In this document: in pieces, positions 25,212-32,730 of the stretch | Numbering within the stretch: position 1 is the stretch's first letter | How the letters are laid out: each line of letters begins with the position of its first letter | Assembly (NCBI GenBank): GCA_904501715.1 | Contig: CAJGCD010000003.1 | Coordinates: forward strand, 1-44,474 | Length of the DNA stretch: 44,474 nt | Direction of reading: 5' to 3' | Origin: an uncultured Clostridia bacterium | GTDB lineage: Bacteria > Bacillota > Clostridia > Oscillospirales > CAG-272 | Position numbers and translations under genes: made by a program | Notes under the pieces: model-generated | The model's database searches: none | Told to the model about the DNA's origin: nothing | The model's input: only the letters and a program-made list of their open reading frames with translations

Positions 25212-27077
25212 ATGAACAAAAATATAAGCACTATACTTAAGGCAGTTTCTAAGCCCGGCAGATATTCGGGTGGGGAATACGGTCAGATAATTAAGGACAA
25301 GGATAAGGTAAAGGCGAGATTTGCTTTCTGCTTTCCCGATACTTATGAGATAGGTATGTCCAATCTGGGTATGCGCATACTTTACGGTGTACTGAATCAA
25401 GAGGAGGACGTTTGGTGTGAGCGTGTATATACTCCTTGGATGGATATGCAGGAAAAAATGCGTGAGCATTCGATACCCCTTACCGCTTGCGAGAGCGGCG
25501 ATCCCCTCAGTGAGTTCGATATGATTGGATTTACCCTTCAGTATGAAATGAGCTACACAAATGTGCTCAATATGCTGGAGCTTGCGGGACTTCCGCTACG
25601 CGCAAAGGACAGAGATGACAGTATGTCCATAATAATCGGCGGAGGACCCTGCGCATATAATCCCGAGCCAGTGGCAGACTTTTTTGACCTTTTCAATATC
25701 GGAGAAGGGGAGGAAATGCTTCCCCAGCTCTGCCGTCTTTACATAAAAATGAAGGATGAGGGCAGATACACCAAGGAGGCATATCTCCATGAGGCGGCAA
25801 GAAGCATAGAGGGCATATACGTTCCCTCGCTTTATGAGGTCACCTATAACGAGGACGGAACGATAAAGGCATATACTCCCAAATACGACGATATTCCCAC
25901 CAAGGTCAAAAAGCGAATAATGACCGATATGGATAAGTCCTATTTTCCCGATAAGGTGGTAATGCCATATATCGAAACCGTACACGACAGAGTTATGCTT
26001 GAGGTGTTCAGGGGCTGTATCAGAGGCTGCCGCTTCTGTCAGGCGGGTATTATATACCGACCCGTGAGAGAAAAATCTCCCGAGGTGCTCAACGATCAGG
26101 CTAAGTGCCTTTTCGAGGCTACGGGGTATGACGAGATATCCCTCACGTCGCTGTCTATCAGTGATTATACTCAGCTTGAGGAGCTTACAGACCTTCTGCT
26201 TGAGTGGACCGATGAAAATATGGTAAGTCTGTCCTTGCCATCCCTGCGTGTGGATAGCTTTACCAAGGAGCTTATGGATAAGATAGCTACCGTACGCTCC
26301 TCGTCGCTTACCTTTGCTCCCGAGGCGGGAACACAGCGTCTGCGTGACGTAATAAACAAGAACGTACGTGAGGAGGACCTGCTCCGCGCGGTCAACGTAG
26401 CCTTTGAGGCAGGGAAGAATACTGTAAAGCTGTACTTTATGCAGGGCTTGCCTACCGAGAGATATGAGGACTTAGAGGGAATAGCGACTCTCGCGTCCCA
26501 CGTTATCGACGCGTATTACAGGTGTCCTAACCGCAATAAAGCAAAGAAGCCACAGGTGACTATCAGCGTATCCTGCTTTATTCCCAAGCCCTTCACGCCC
26601 TTCCAGTGGGAGGCGCAGGATACCCTTGAGGAGCTTGCCAAGAAGCAGGAATATCTCGGCTCTAAGATAACCGACCGAAAGATAAGATATACCCACCACG
26701 ATGCCAAGGTCAGCCGTATTGAGGCTGTATTGGCAAGGGGTGACAGAAGGCTTTCGGATGCTCTTGAGCTTGCGTGCCGTGAGGGCTTCAAGTTTGACGC
26801 GTGGGATGAGTGCTTTGACTATGATAAATGGATATCGGTGCTTGAGCGTGCAGGTCTTGATGCCGCATTTTACGCTAACAGAGCCTTTGGACTTGACGAG
26901 GTGTTGCCTTGGGATATTATAGATTGCGGCGTTACCAAGGAATTTTTGCGCCGTGAGCGGGACAAGGCTTATGAAGAAAATACAACGCCCAACTGCCGTG
27001 AGCATTGCAGCGGCTGTGGAGCAAACAGACTTGGAGGTGAAAGAACGTGCTGTCCAAAAGCAAAGAAGGAAAACTGA
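25212..27077 (+). CDS. B12-binding-type radical SAM protein, TIGR03960 family
   Basis: The 621-residue protein begins with a region resembling a cobalamin-binding domain (about residues 20-190) and continues with a radical SAM core. The SAM cluster motif CxxxCxxC is Cys269/273/276 in GCIRGCRFC. A second CxxxCxxC (Cys595/599/602, NCREHCSGCG) and a CC pair at 613-614 lie at the extreme C-terminus and may hold another cluster. The family is widespread in Clostridia and is almost always coupled to a DUF2344 protein, as here, where the next gene overlaps this one by 31 bases. The reaction is unknown to me; RNA or ribosome modification is often suspected. AAGG is 4-8 bases before the ATG. Confidence 0.88.
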   Translation: MNKNISTILKAVSKPGRYSGGEYGQIIKDKDKVKARFAFCFPDTYEIGMSNLGMRILYGVLNQEEDVWCERVYTPWMDMQEKMREHSIPLTACESGDPLSEFDMIGFTLQYEMSYTNVLNMLELAGLPLRAKDRDDSMSIIIGGGPCAYNPEPVADFFDLFNIGEGEEMLPQLCRLYIKMKDEGRYTKEAYLHEAARSIEGIYVPSLYEVTYNEDGTIKAYTPKYDDIPTKVKKRIMTDMDKSYFPDKVVMPYIETVHDRVMLEVFRGCIRGCRFCQAGIIYRPVREKSPEVLNDQAKCLFEATGYDEISLTSLSISDYTQLEELTDLLLEWTDENMVSLSLPSLRVDSFTKELMDKIATVRSSSLTFAPEAGTQRLRDVINKNVREEDLLRAVNVAFEAGKNTVKLYFMQGLPTERYEDLEGIATLASHVIDAYYRCPNRNKAKKPQVTISVSCFIPKPFTPFQWEAQDTLEELAKKQEYLGSKITDRKIRYTHHDAKVSRIEAVLARGDRRLSDALELACREGFKFDAWDECFDYDKWISVLERAGLDAAFYANRAFGLDEVLPWDIIDCGVTKEFLRRERDKAYEENTTPNCREHCSGCGANRLGGERTCCPKAKKEN

Positions 27078-27796
27078 GCGAAAAGAAGCGTATTCTTGCT
27101 CTTGACGAGCTGACACCCCCGAGAAACATCCGCTTGAAATTTATAAAGGTGGGTACCTTGCAATATATCTCTCACCTTGACCTGCAAAGGACCTTTAATC
27201 GCATAATCAACAGAGCGTGTCTGCCCGTATGGTACACTAAGGGCTTTAATCCCCATATCAAGCTGGTGTTTTCTACCCCTCTGAGTGTGGGTGCTCAGAG
27301 CGTGTGCGAGTATCTTGATATAAGGATAGACAGAGAAATGTCCTGCGAGGAAATAATGAAAAGGCTTAACGCTGAGATGACCGACGAGTTCCACATTGTG
27401 GATGCGTACGTACCGAGCAGTGATTTCTCCGAGATAAGCTGGGCAAACTATAAAATAAGCATAAACACAGAGGGCGCGGGTGAAAAAATGGCTGAGGACG
27501 TGCAAGCAGCGCTTACTACCTCACCCTTGACTCTTGTGAAAAAAACCAAGGCGGGAGAGAAGGAGATAGATATAATCCCCCTCATATACTCCATAGCTAC
27601 CGTGTATAATAAGGATACGGGAGCAGTGGATATTGAAACCACGGTTAGTGCTTCGACTAACGAGTATCTTAATCCCGAAATGCTTATTACGGGTCTTAAA
27701 GCAAAGCTCGGTATACTTTCTGGCGACCCCACAGAGGAGTATTACAGTATAATGAGAACCGAGCTTCTCAAGAGTGATATGACAAAATTTTCATAA
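27047..27796 (+). CDS. Radical SAM-linked protein, DUF2344 (TIGR03936)
   Basis: The 249-residue product carries the DUF2344 signature early on: RLKFIKVGTLQYISHLDLQR (residues about 27-46) followed by RACLPVWYTKGFNPHIKL. In other bacteria this domain is fused to, or adjacent to, the TIGR03960 radical SAM protein. The GTG start at 27047 follows GGAGGT by 9 bases and overlaps the upstream gene by 31 bases, suggesting translational coupling and a complex. About 26 residues precede the usual domain start, so a shorter product is possible but no better ribosome site is seen. The biochemical role is unknown. Confidence 0.87.
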   Translation: MLSKSKEGKLSEKKRILALDELTPPRNIRLKFIKVGTLQYISHLDLQRTFNRIINRACLPVWYTKGFNPHIKLVFSTPLSVGAQSVCEYLDIRIDREMSCEEIMKRLNAEMTDEFHIVDAYVPSSDFSEISWANYKISINTEGAGEKMAEDVQAALTTSPLTLVKKTKAGEKEIDIIPLIYSIATVYNKDTGAVDIETTVSASTNEYLNPEMLITGLKAKLGILSGDPTEEYYSIMRTELLKSDMTKFS

Positions 27797-27821
27797 AAAT
27801 ACGAGCCGTAGGAGGTGTATA

Positions 27822-28793
27822 ATGTTGGATATATCTATTGACCTGCATCTGCATCTTGACGGCTCGCTTTCTTTAGATACGGTAAAACGGCTCGCGAAAA
27901 TGCAGAATATGACCTTGCCCGAAGATGACGACAAGCTTAAGGAATTGCTTACAGTGAGAAAGGGATGCAGGGACCTTGCCGAATATCTCACCAAATTCGA
28001 TTTTCCTCTCTCCTTGCTCCAAACTGCCGAGGCAATAGAGGAGGGAACCTATCTGCTTTGTAAGGAACTGCTGAATGAAGGCTGTATATATGCGGAGATA
28101 CGCTTCGCGCCGCAGCTTCATCTGCTGTGCGGACTTTCGCAGGAGCAGGTGGTTAAGGCGGCAATAAAGGGCTTTGAACGCTCGGGACTGCTTGGCGGGC
28201 TCATACTTTGCTGTATGAGGGGAAATGACAACAGAGCGCAAAATTTCGGCACTGTGGTGGTGGCAAAGAAATATCTTGGAAAGGGAGTGCTCGCCCTCGA
28301 CCTTGCGGGGAATGAGGCAGGATTTCCTACGGGAGCTTTTGAAGATATATTTGAAGCGTCGCGAAAAGAGAGAATACCGTTTACTGTTCACGCGGGTGAG
28401 GCAGACGGAGCCGCGAGTGTAAAAAAAGCCATTGAAATGGGAGCTGCCCGAATAGGACACGGCGTTCGCTCGATTGAGGATGAAGAGGTTCTCAAACTGC
28501 TCACAGACAAAAAAATACCCCTTGAGCTTTGCCCAACGAGTAACCTGAATACGGCAATATTTTCCGATATAAACGAATATCCAGTGAGAAAGCTGATGGA
28601 TAAGGGCGTTATAGTTACGGTGAATAGCGATAACCGAAGCGTATCCGACACCACCGCGCAAAAAGAAATTGAGCTTATAAAAAGCACTTTTAAGCTTACT
28701 GAAAGTGAAGAAAAGCAGTTATTTCTCAATTCTGTAAATGCGGCGTTTTGCGGTGGGGATATCAAGAGAAAATTGGTTAAGATGATAGAATAA
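27822..28793 (+). CDS. add: Adenosine deaminase
   Basis: The 323-residue metal-dependent amidohydrolase converts adenosine to inosine in purine salvage. Zinc ligands are His9 and His11 in DLHLHLDGS; the catalytic HAGEADG, the RIGHGVRS histidine motif and NSDNRS (in place of the common NTDDP) are all present. The Asp-Asn pair instead of Asp-Asp is seen in many clostridial homologues as far as I recall. GGAGGTG precedes the ATG by a few bases. It closes the rlmB operon, followed by a strong terminator. Confidence 0.93.
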   Translation: MLDISIDLHLHLDGSLSLDTVKRLAKMQNMTLPEDDDKLKELLTVRKGCRDLAEYLTKFDFPLSLLQTAEAIEEGTYLLCKELLNEGCIYAEIRFAPQLHLLCGLSQEQVVKAAIKGFERSGLLGGLILCCMRGNDNRAQNFGTVVVAKKYLGKGVLALDLAGNEAGFPTGAFEDIFEASRKERIPFTVHAGEADGAASVKKAIEMGAARIGHGVRSIEDEEVLKLLTDKKIPLELCPTSNLNTAIFSDINEYPVRKLMDKGVIVTVNSDNRSVSDTTAQKEIELIKSTFKLTESEEKQLFLNSVNAAFCGGDIKRKLVKMIE

Positions 28794-28844
28794 AAATAAA
28801 AAAGAAGATACCTTGGGATTGTACCCCAAAGGACGGTTTTACAA

Positions 28845-28884
28845 AAATACGGTATATCTCGAAAGAGATATACCGTATTTTTTT
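28845..28884 (+). terminator. Strong intrinsic terminator after add
   Basis: A 16-bp perfect stem (28845-28860 with 28865-28880) closed by a GAAA loop is followed by four more T residues. Confidence 0.9.
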
Positions 28885-28980
28885 GCATTTGTGCCCACAA
28901 ATGCAGTGCTTCGTATGCCTTAATTAAGGACTACAACAAAATTACCTTCTGTTGACTAAGAAAAAGATTCGCATAGGCAA

Positions 28981-29195
28981 AAGCCTTCCCTTGTCAGGGA
29001 AGGGGGACCGCGACAGCGGTGGATGAGTAGTCCACACGCATATAAAGAGCGCATACGCGAAAATTTTACCACTGTGTGTCAAATTATATTAAATCACGCC
29101 GAAGTTAAATTTGAGGAATGAAGGTTAGTTTGGGTTAAAAAACTACTCATCCGTCACGGCTTCGCCGCGCCACCTTCCCTGACAAGGGAAGGCTT
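28981..29195. repeat. MITE-like palindromic intergenic repeat, about 215 bp
   Basis: The ends form an imperfect inverted repeat of about 50 bp: the left arm 28981-29030 begins AAGCCTTCCCTTGTCAGGGA and ends GGATGAGTAG; the right arm 29143-29195 is nearly its complement. The outermost 23 bp match perfectly. Each arm also folds on itself through CCTTCCC and GGGAAGG. The 112-bp centre is AT-rich with no gene. This arm sequence resembles a repeat family I recall as scattered between genes in gut Clostridia genomes. No transposase is present, so movement would depend on one elsewhere. Target duplications are not obvious. Confidence 0.75.
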
Positions 29196-29229
29196 AGGCG
29201 CAAGGATCCTTCAGCTAGGTTCGCTCTTA

Positions 29230-29256
29230 TAGGCATAGCCTTCCCCGCAGGTGAAG
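29230..29256 (+). repeat. Possible remnant of a second copy of the same repeat
   Basis: AGCCTTCCCC followed by GCAGGTGAAG at 29236-29255 resembles the outer arm of the adjacent element. It lacks a matching partner arm, so it may be a decayed end. Confidence 0.3.
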
Positions 29257-29313
29257 TCTTTTTGTTACTTCCTGTAAGGTGCATTTTAAGTTTAAAGTTT
29301 TCTTTAAAGTTGC

Positions 29314-29342
29314 TTGATTTTTTTTAAAGTATGTGATATAAT
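29314..29342 (+). promoter_or_regulatory. Promoter of the structured RNA
   Basis: TTGATT (29314-29319), 17 bp, TATAAT (29337-29342). The predicted start, about 7 bases downstream, falls exactly on the first base of the RNA's closing stem (29349). Confidence 0.7.
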
Positions 29343-29348
29343 AAGTAT

Positions 29349-29555
29349 GCTACACAAACTGAATATTAGAATTGGCGGTATTTTTGTCTTTATAAGGATA
29401 GTTGTACCTTTTTTCGCCATAACTATTTTTGAACTTGGTAAAATCGCAAGCTCTACTAAATGGTTATGGTGAATACCCTAATTCTAATTTAGTTTGTGTA
29501 GCAGCAATCGGAGTTTGCGTTTTTCGGTGCGCTGACTTCGGTTGGCGCACTTTTT
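29349..29555 (+). ncRNA. Candidate structured non-coding RNA of unknown class
   Basis: GCTACACAAACT (29349-29360) pairs with AGTTTGTGTAGC (29491-29502). After a small bulge ATTAGAATT (29365-29373) pairs with AATTCTAAT, and GGTATT (29377-29382) pairs with AATACC (29472-29477). Inside, a 12-bp stem forms between CCATAACTATTT and AAATGGTTATGG with one G-U pair, capped by a further GAACTTG/CAAGCTC hairpin with one mismatch. A promoter begins the transcript at the stem base, and a terminator at 29527-29555 ends it, giving about 207 nt. No coding sequence explains this folding. Size and terminal pairing recall raiA-motif RNA or, less well, 6S RNA, but I cannot confirm either. It could act alone or as leader of the small gene at 29576. 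Confidence 0.65.
29527..29555 (+). terminator. Intrinsic terminator between the structured RNA and the small gene
   Basis: GTGCGCTGAC (29527-29536) pairs with GTTGGCGCAC (29541-29550, two G-U pairs) around a TTCG tetraloop, followed by five T residues (29551-29555). Confidence 0.85.
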
Positions 29556-29575
29556 GTATGCTGATAGGAGAATAT

Positions 29576-29773
29576 ATGAGCAAGAATATTCCCAAAAAGG
29601 TTATCGATATTACCGGCATAGAACTCACGCCCGGACAACCTTCCGTTTGTCTTGGCAACGGAGAACAAGGCTTTGAGGGTTGTTGCGACGAGTGTGATTA
29701 CTTTTTGTTTTGTTTTCCCGAATTTGATGTTAAAATCAAAGAAGAAAAGAGTAAAGATAATCCTACAATGTGA
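29576..29773 (+). CDS. Small cysteine-rich protein, unknown function
   Basis: The product is 65 residues. I start at the ATG at 29576 because AGGAG lies 5 bases upstream; the longer open frame from 29429 would run through the structured RNA and its terminator. Five cysteines lie close together (Cys25, Cys36, Cys37, Cys40 and Cys46) in PSVCLGNGEQGFEGCCDECD and the following YFLFCFPEF. The pattern suggests a metal or Fe-S site or a redox switch. A charged tail ends the protein. There is no signal peptide or membrane segment. The only promoter seen lies before the structured RNA, so expression would need read-through of the intervening terminator. A strong terminator follows at 29778-29816. Confidence 0.7.
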   Translation: MSKNIPKKVIDITGIELTPGQPSVCLGNGEQGFEGCCDECDYFLFCFPEFDVKIKEEKSKDNPTM

Positions 29774-29777
29774 ATAG

Positions 29778-29816
29778 AAAAATGACAGAGAATGTAAAGT
29801 ATTCTCTGTCATTTTT
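29778..29816. terminator. Strong terminator, probably bidirectional
   Basis: A 16-bp perfect stem (29778-29793 with 29801-29816) has T residues at its 3' side on either strand. It ends the small Cys-rich gene and can also stop the minus-strand operon that finishes at 29888. Confidence 0.9.
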
Positions 29817-29887
29817 GTCGGCACATAACATATTCTTTTTAAGTTACAAAGCTGTCCTTAAGAATACGTACCTTTTGGTATCTTTTT

Positions 29888-31324
29888 TTAGCACTGTCTC
29901 ATAAGACGTATATAAAATTCTACCGCTCTGCAAAGCGTTTCTATCCTTATGCTTTCGTTATTGCCGTGGATGGACGCGCGTTCAGCGGAGGTGAGGTCCA
30001 TAGCAGAGAAGCGGTATACCTTGTCGGATATGCGTCCGTAATGTCTGGAATCCGAGCACTGTACCATAAGATAAGGAGAAACGATGCAGCCCTTCCAGGT
30101 GGAAGCCACCGCGCTTGCTACCTTATCCCAGCCCTCGCAATCTGTGGTGGAGATACGGCTGGGCTCCATGCCGTGTATGAGCGAGACCTCAACCTTATCA
30201 TCGTTGACAGTTTTTTTGATATATTCAAGAGCAGAGTCGATGCTGTCCTCGGGATTAAGACGCATATTTGATACCATAGAAGCCTCGGGAGGAATTACGT
30301 TAGATGCGGACGAGCCATTCATCTGAGTGAAGGCAACCGTCGTACGCATCAGAGCGTTGAGCTCACCGCCGCTCTTTTTGCATATCATATCAAGGACGGG
30401 AAGAAAAATTTTTATATTAGCGAATATTACCTTGAACAGGAAGCTTGAATGTCTGCCGAGGGTGTCGAACATCTTTGCCGCGGGGGCGGTAAGATGAGCC
30501 TTGAAGGGATGCTCAACCATTTTTACACAAGCTCTCGCTAAGGTGTCAACGGGAGTCCTGGGCTTGGGTGCGGAAGCATGTCCTCCGCCCGATTTCACGG
30601 TGTACTGAACGTCCATCATTCCTTTTTCGGCTATGCCGATAAGTCCGCAGGGAGCTTTGACCCCGGGGAATACGTTTTCAACTACGGCACCGCCCTCATC
30701 AACCACCATAGCAGGCTCAATACCGTTTTTCTCAAAGTAATCAACTATATTCTCAGCACCCTTACCGTTGACCTCCTCACCGCCCGAAAAGGCAAAGTAG
30801 AGGTCGTGCTCGGGCACAAAGCCCTCGGATATAAGATGATCGGCGGCAAAGAGAACGCCGTTAAAGGTTACCTTTGTATCAAGGGTTCCTCGTCCCCAGA
30901 CGCGACCGTCCTTAATGATAGCCTCGAAGGCGGGAACATCCCACATATCCTCGTTGACGGGAACTACGTCGTAGTGCGCCATCATAACGGCGGGAGAGCC
31001 AACCTCCTTACCCTTCCAGCGGAAAAGCAGAGCTCTGTCGGGAAGACGGGTGAATTCGCATACCTTGTGTACGTTGGGATACAGCTCGGGAAGCAAAGCG
31101 ATAAGCTTTTCAAACTCGGAGTCGTCCTCAAGAGAGCTGTCTCTGTAAGATACGGTCTTGCATCTTACAAGGCGGCAGAGATTGTCCACAGCCCTATCAT
31201 TGTCAAAGCTCTCATCACGTTCAGATATTGTGGGTTGAGCCTTAGGCTTAAAATTAAGAGCGCGGATAATTATAACTGCTAAAAACAGAAATATAGCAAG
31301 GGGAATTAAAAGAAGCCACCACAT
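29888..31324 (-). CDS. Membrane-anchored M20 family metallopeptidase (CPS1/PM20D1-like)
   Basis: The 478-residue product begins with a membrane anchor (about residues 2-21) followed by a two-domain M20 dizinc hydrolase. Metal and catalytic residues are His117 and Asp119 (AHYDVVPV), Asp149 (WGRGTLDTK), the Glu183-Glu184 pair (SGGEEVNG), Asp209 (VVDEGG) and His453 near the end (SIHGNNES). The closest relatives by motif are carboxypeptidase S and PM20D1, which cleave C-terminal residues or N-acyl amino acids; the substrate here is not known. It is the last gene of a four-gene minus-strand operon, starting only 3 bases after the preceding membrane protein. Confidence 0.88.
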   Translation of the reverse strand: MWWLLLIPLAIFLFLAVIIIRALNFKPKAQPTISERDESFDNDRAVDNLCRLVRCKTVSYRDSSLEDDSEFEKLIALLPELYPNVHKVCEFTRLPDRALLFRWKGKEVGSPAVMMAHYDVVPVNEDMWDVPAFEAIIKDGRVWGRGTLDTKVTFNGVLFAADHLISEGFVPEHDLYFAFSGGEEVNGKGAENIVDYFEKNGIEPAMVVDEGGAVVENVFPGVKAPCGLIGIAEKGMMDVQYTVKSGGGHASAPKPRTPVDTLARACVKMVEHPFKAHLTAPAAKMFDTLGRHSSFLFKVIFANIKIFLPVLDMICKKSGGELNALMRTTVAFTQMNGSSASNVIPPEASMVSNMRLNPEDSIDSALEYIKKTVNDDKVEVSLIHGMEPSRISTTDCEGWDKVASAVASTWKGCIVSPYLMVQCSDSRHYGRISDKVYRFSAMDLTSAERASIHGNNESIRIETLCRAVEFYIRLMRQC

Positions 31325-31327
31325 ATT

Positions 31328-31996
31328 TTATATTTTTCCCTTCTTATAAAGAATTCTCGCAATAACGATAGTGAATACAACCCCCACAGGAACCATTATT
31401 CCAACTCTTTCGGCGTTCAGTGCGGGTACGAAGATAAAGAGTATGAGCATAAGAGCTATGGGCGCGATGGCAAGCTTGAGATTCTTTGAAACGAAAACAA
31501 CTCCAAGACCGCCGAAAAGCGCGGGAAGAATCATATCAAAGGCAGGCTTAAGGACGGGGGAATCGAGCACGGGCGTGAGAGGCGCTATGCAGATCACTCC
31601 TACAATGATTATAAAGGTAGTAACTATGCTGGATACAGCAATGGATATAGTGGATATTACCTCACCCTCCTCACTGCTTGCCTTTACGTTTGCGCGCTCC
31701 ATTGCGTCGATAGCGCAGGGAAGCTTAAGGTTTGAGATGTTTCCCGTAATGAAAGAAAGATAGGTTCCGCCAGCGCCAAGCATTGGAACGTATGTAAATA
31801 TCTCGATTATTCCTACCGCCCAATACATAGGAGCGGTTGCCCAGAGTCCTTGGAGCAAAAATTTAAAATTGGGCAAAGCACCGAAAATAAATGAGAGCGC
31901 AAAGGGGAAGCTTATGAGAACAGCACCTACTATTATACCCCAGATGCGACCGTCACGGTAGACCGAATCCATATAAGAAATGTTTTTGTTTTTCAT
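31328..31996 (-). CDS. Polytopic membrane protein, partner of DUF5058 protein
   Basis: I do not recognise the family of this 222-residue protein. It has six or seven hydrophobic segments (roughly 17-39, 57-82, 110-138, 150-168, 172-190 and 196-217) and almost no soluble domain. One loop carries GNISNLKLPCAIDAMERANV, the rest is membrane. It begins 2 bases after the DUF5058 gene and ends 3 bases before the peptidase gene, so the three products are made together. A small permease pair feeding or draining the peptidase is an inference. GGAGG lies before its ATG. Confidence 0.75.
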   Translation of the reverse strand: MKNKNISYMDSVYRDGRIWGIIVGAVLISFPFALSFIFGALPNFKFLLQGLWATAPMYWAVGIIEIFTYVPMLGAGGTYLSFITGNISNLKLPCAIDAMERANVKASSEEGEVISTISIAVSSIVTTFIIIVGVICIAPLTPVLDSPVLKPAFDMILPALFGGLGVVFVSKNLKLAIAPIALMLILFIFVPALNAERVGIMVPVGVVFTIVIARILYKKGKI

Positions 31997-31998
31997 TA

Positions 31999-32730
31999 TC
32001 AGTTACCTCCGAGAAGCATAGTAAAGGGAATAGCGGAAGCCATTCCTGTGACAAGGCTTAAGGGGAGAGCATAGTCGGTTATCCAACGTGCCTTGAGCTT
32101 TGAGGAAAGAACTCCGCAAATTACCATAACCACGGCGGATACAAGCATGACGCATACGGGAATAAAGCCAGAAAGGTCACCTTTAATTACAAGGCCAACG
32201 TCGCAGAATACATAACCGACAAAAGCGGATATCATACCCAAAAACATAGCGTTGTTAAGGGTTTCGCCCCATTTTTTGTCCTTCATTCCAATGCTATTTA
32301 CTCCCTTATGTATCTTTTTCGTGAGAAAGGGAACAAGGACAAGTCCCGCGGCAATGCTTATGGTCATTACCCAAGCTATGGAAATATATACAGAAGGGTC
32401 GGTAACGGTAGTTCCAAGTGCTGTACCCAGAGTATTCTTTGCCGCGATAGTCTCATAGGATAGCGATCCGATTACAGACAGACGCAGCCAAGGAAGGGCT
32501 AGTCCTAAGCTTTTTGAGAGAGCCACTATGCCGACCAGAATGGCAACGGCAGGGGCAACGGTAAAGATAGCAGAAGAGGAAATTGTTTTCTTGACAGTTT
32601 CCTTCGCTATTCCTAACTGCTTAGCGCGGCGCAGAGCTTTAAATAGGAAATAAAAGGACTGAGCTAACACCAAGGTAATGATAGCGCCCACGATGATGAA
32701 CAGTATCGGGTGATTTACGTTAAAAGTCAT
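31999..32730 (-). CDS. DUF5058 family membrane protein
   Basis: The 243-residue product has about seven membrane segments and matches my recollection of DUF5058 (PF16481): FNVNHPILFIIVGAIITLVL at the start and an internal KKWGETLNNAMFLGMISAFV. The family is of unknown function and is found mostly in Clostridia, usually next to a second small membrane protein and an amidohydrolase or peptidase, as here. Its start overlaps the PAP2 gene stop by four bases (ATGA-type overlap), giving translational coupling. Confidence 0.75.
   Translation of the reverse strand: MTFNVNHPILFIIVGAIITLVLAQSFYFLFKALRRAKQLGIAKETVKKTISSSAIFTVAPAVAILVGIVALSKSLGLALPWLRLSVIGSLSYETIAAKNTLGTALGTTVTDPSVYISIAWVMTISIAAGLVLVPFLTKKIHKGVNSIGMKDKKWGETLNNAMFLGMISAFVGYVFCDVGLVIKGDLSGFIPVCVMLVSAVVMVICGVLSSKLKARWITDYALPLSLVTGMASAIPFTMLLGGN

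Noticed and set aside
28981..29195. CRISPR array
   Set aside because: Only two inverted arms are present, with no regularly spaced direct repeats and no cas genes.
29349..29502. 6S RNA
   Set aside because: The closing stem and hairpin resemble the rod shape, but the right side has almost no unpaired bases where 6S needs a symmetric central bubble. I keep the class as unknown.
29429..29773. Longer start for the Cys-rich small protein
   Set aside because: The extra 49 codons run through the structured RNA and its terminator and have no ribosome site. The ATG at 29576 has AGGAG at the right distance.
30578..31282. Plus-strand open frame (234 codons) opposite the M20 peptidase gene
   Set aside because: The minus strand carries all M20 motifs. 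The plus frame has no recognisable motif and no promoter.
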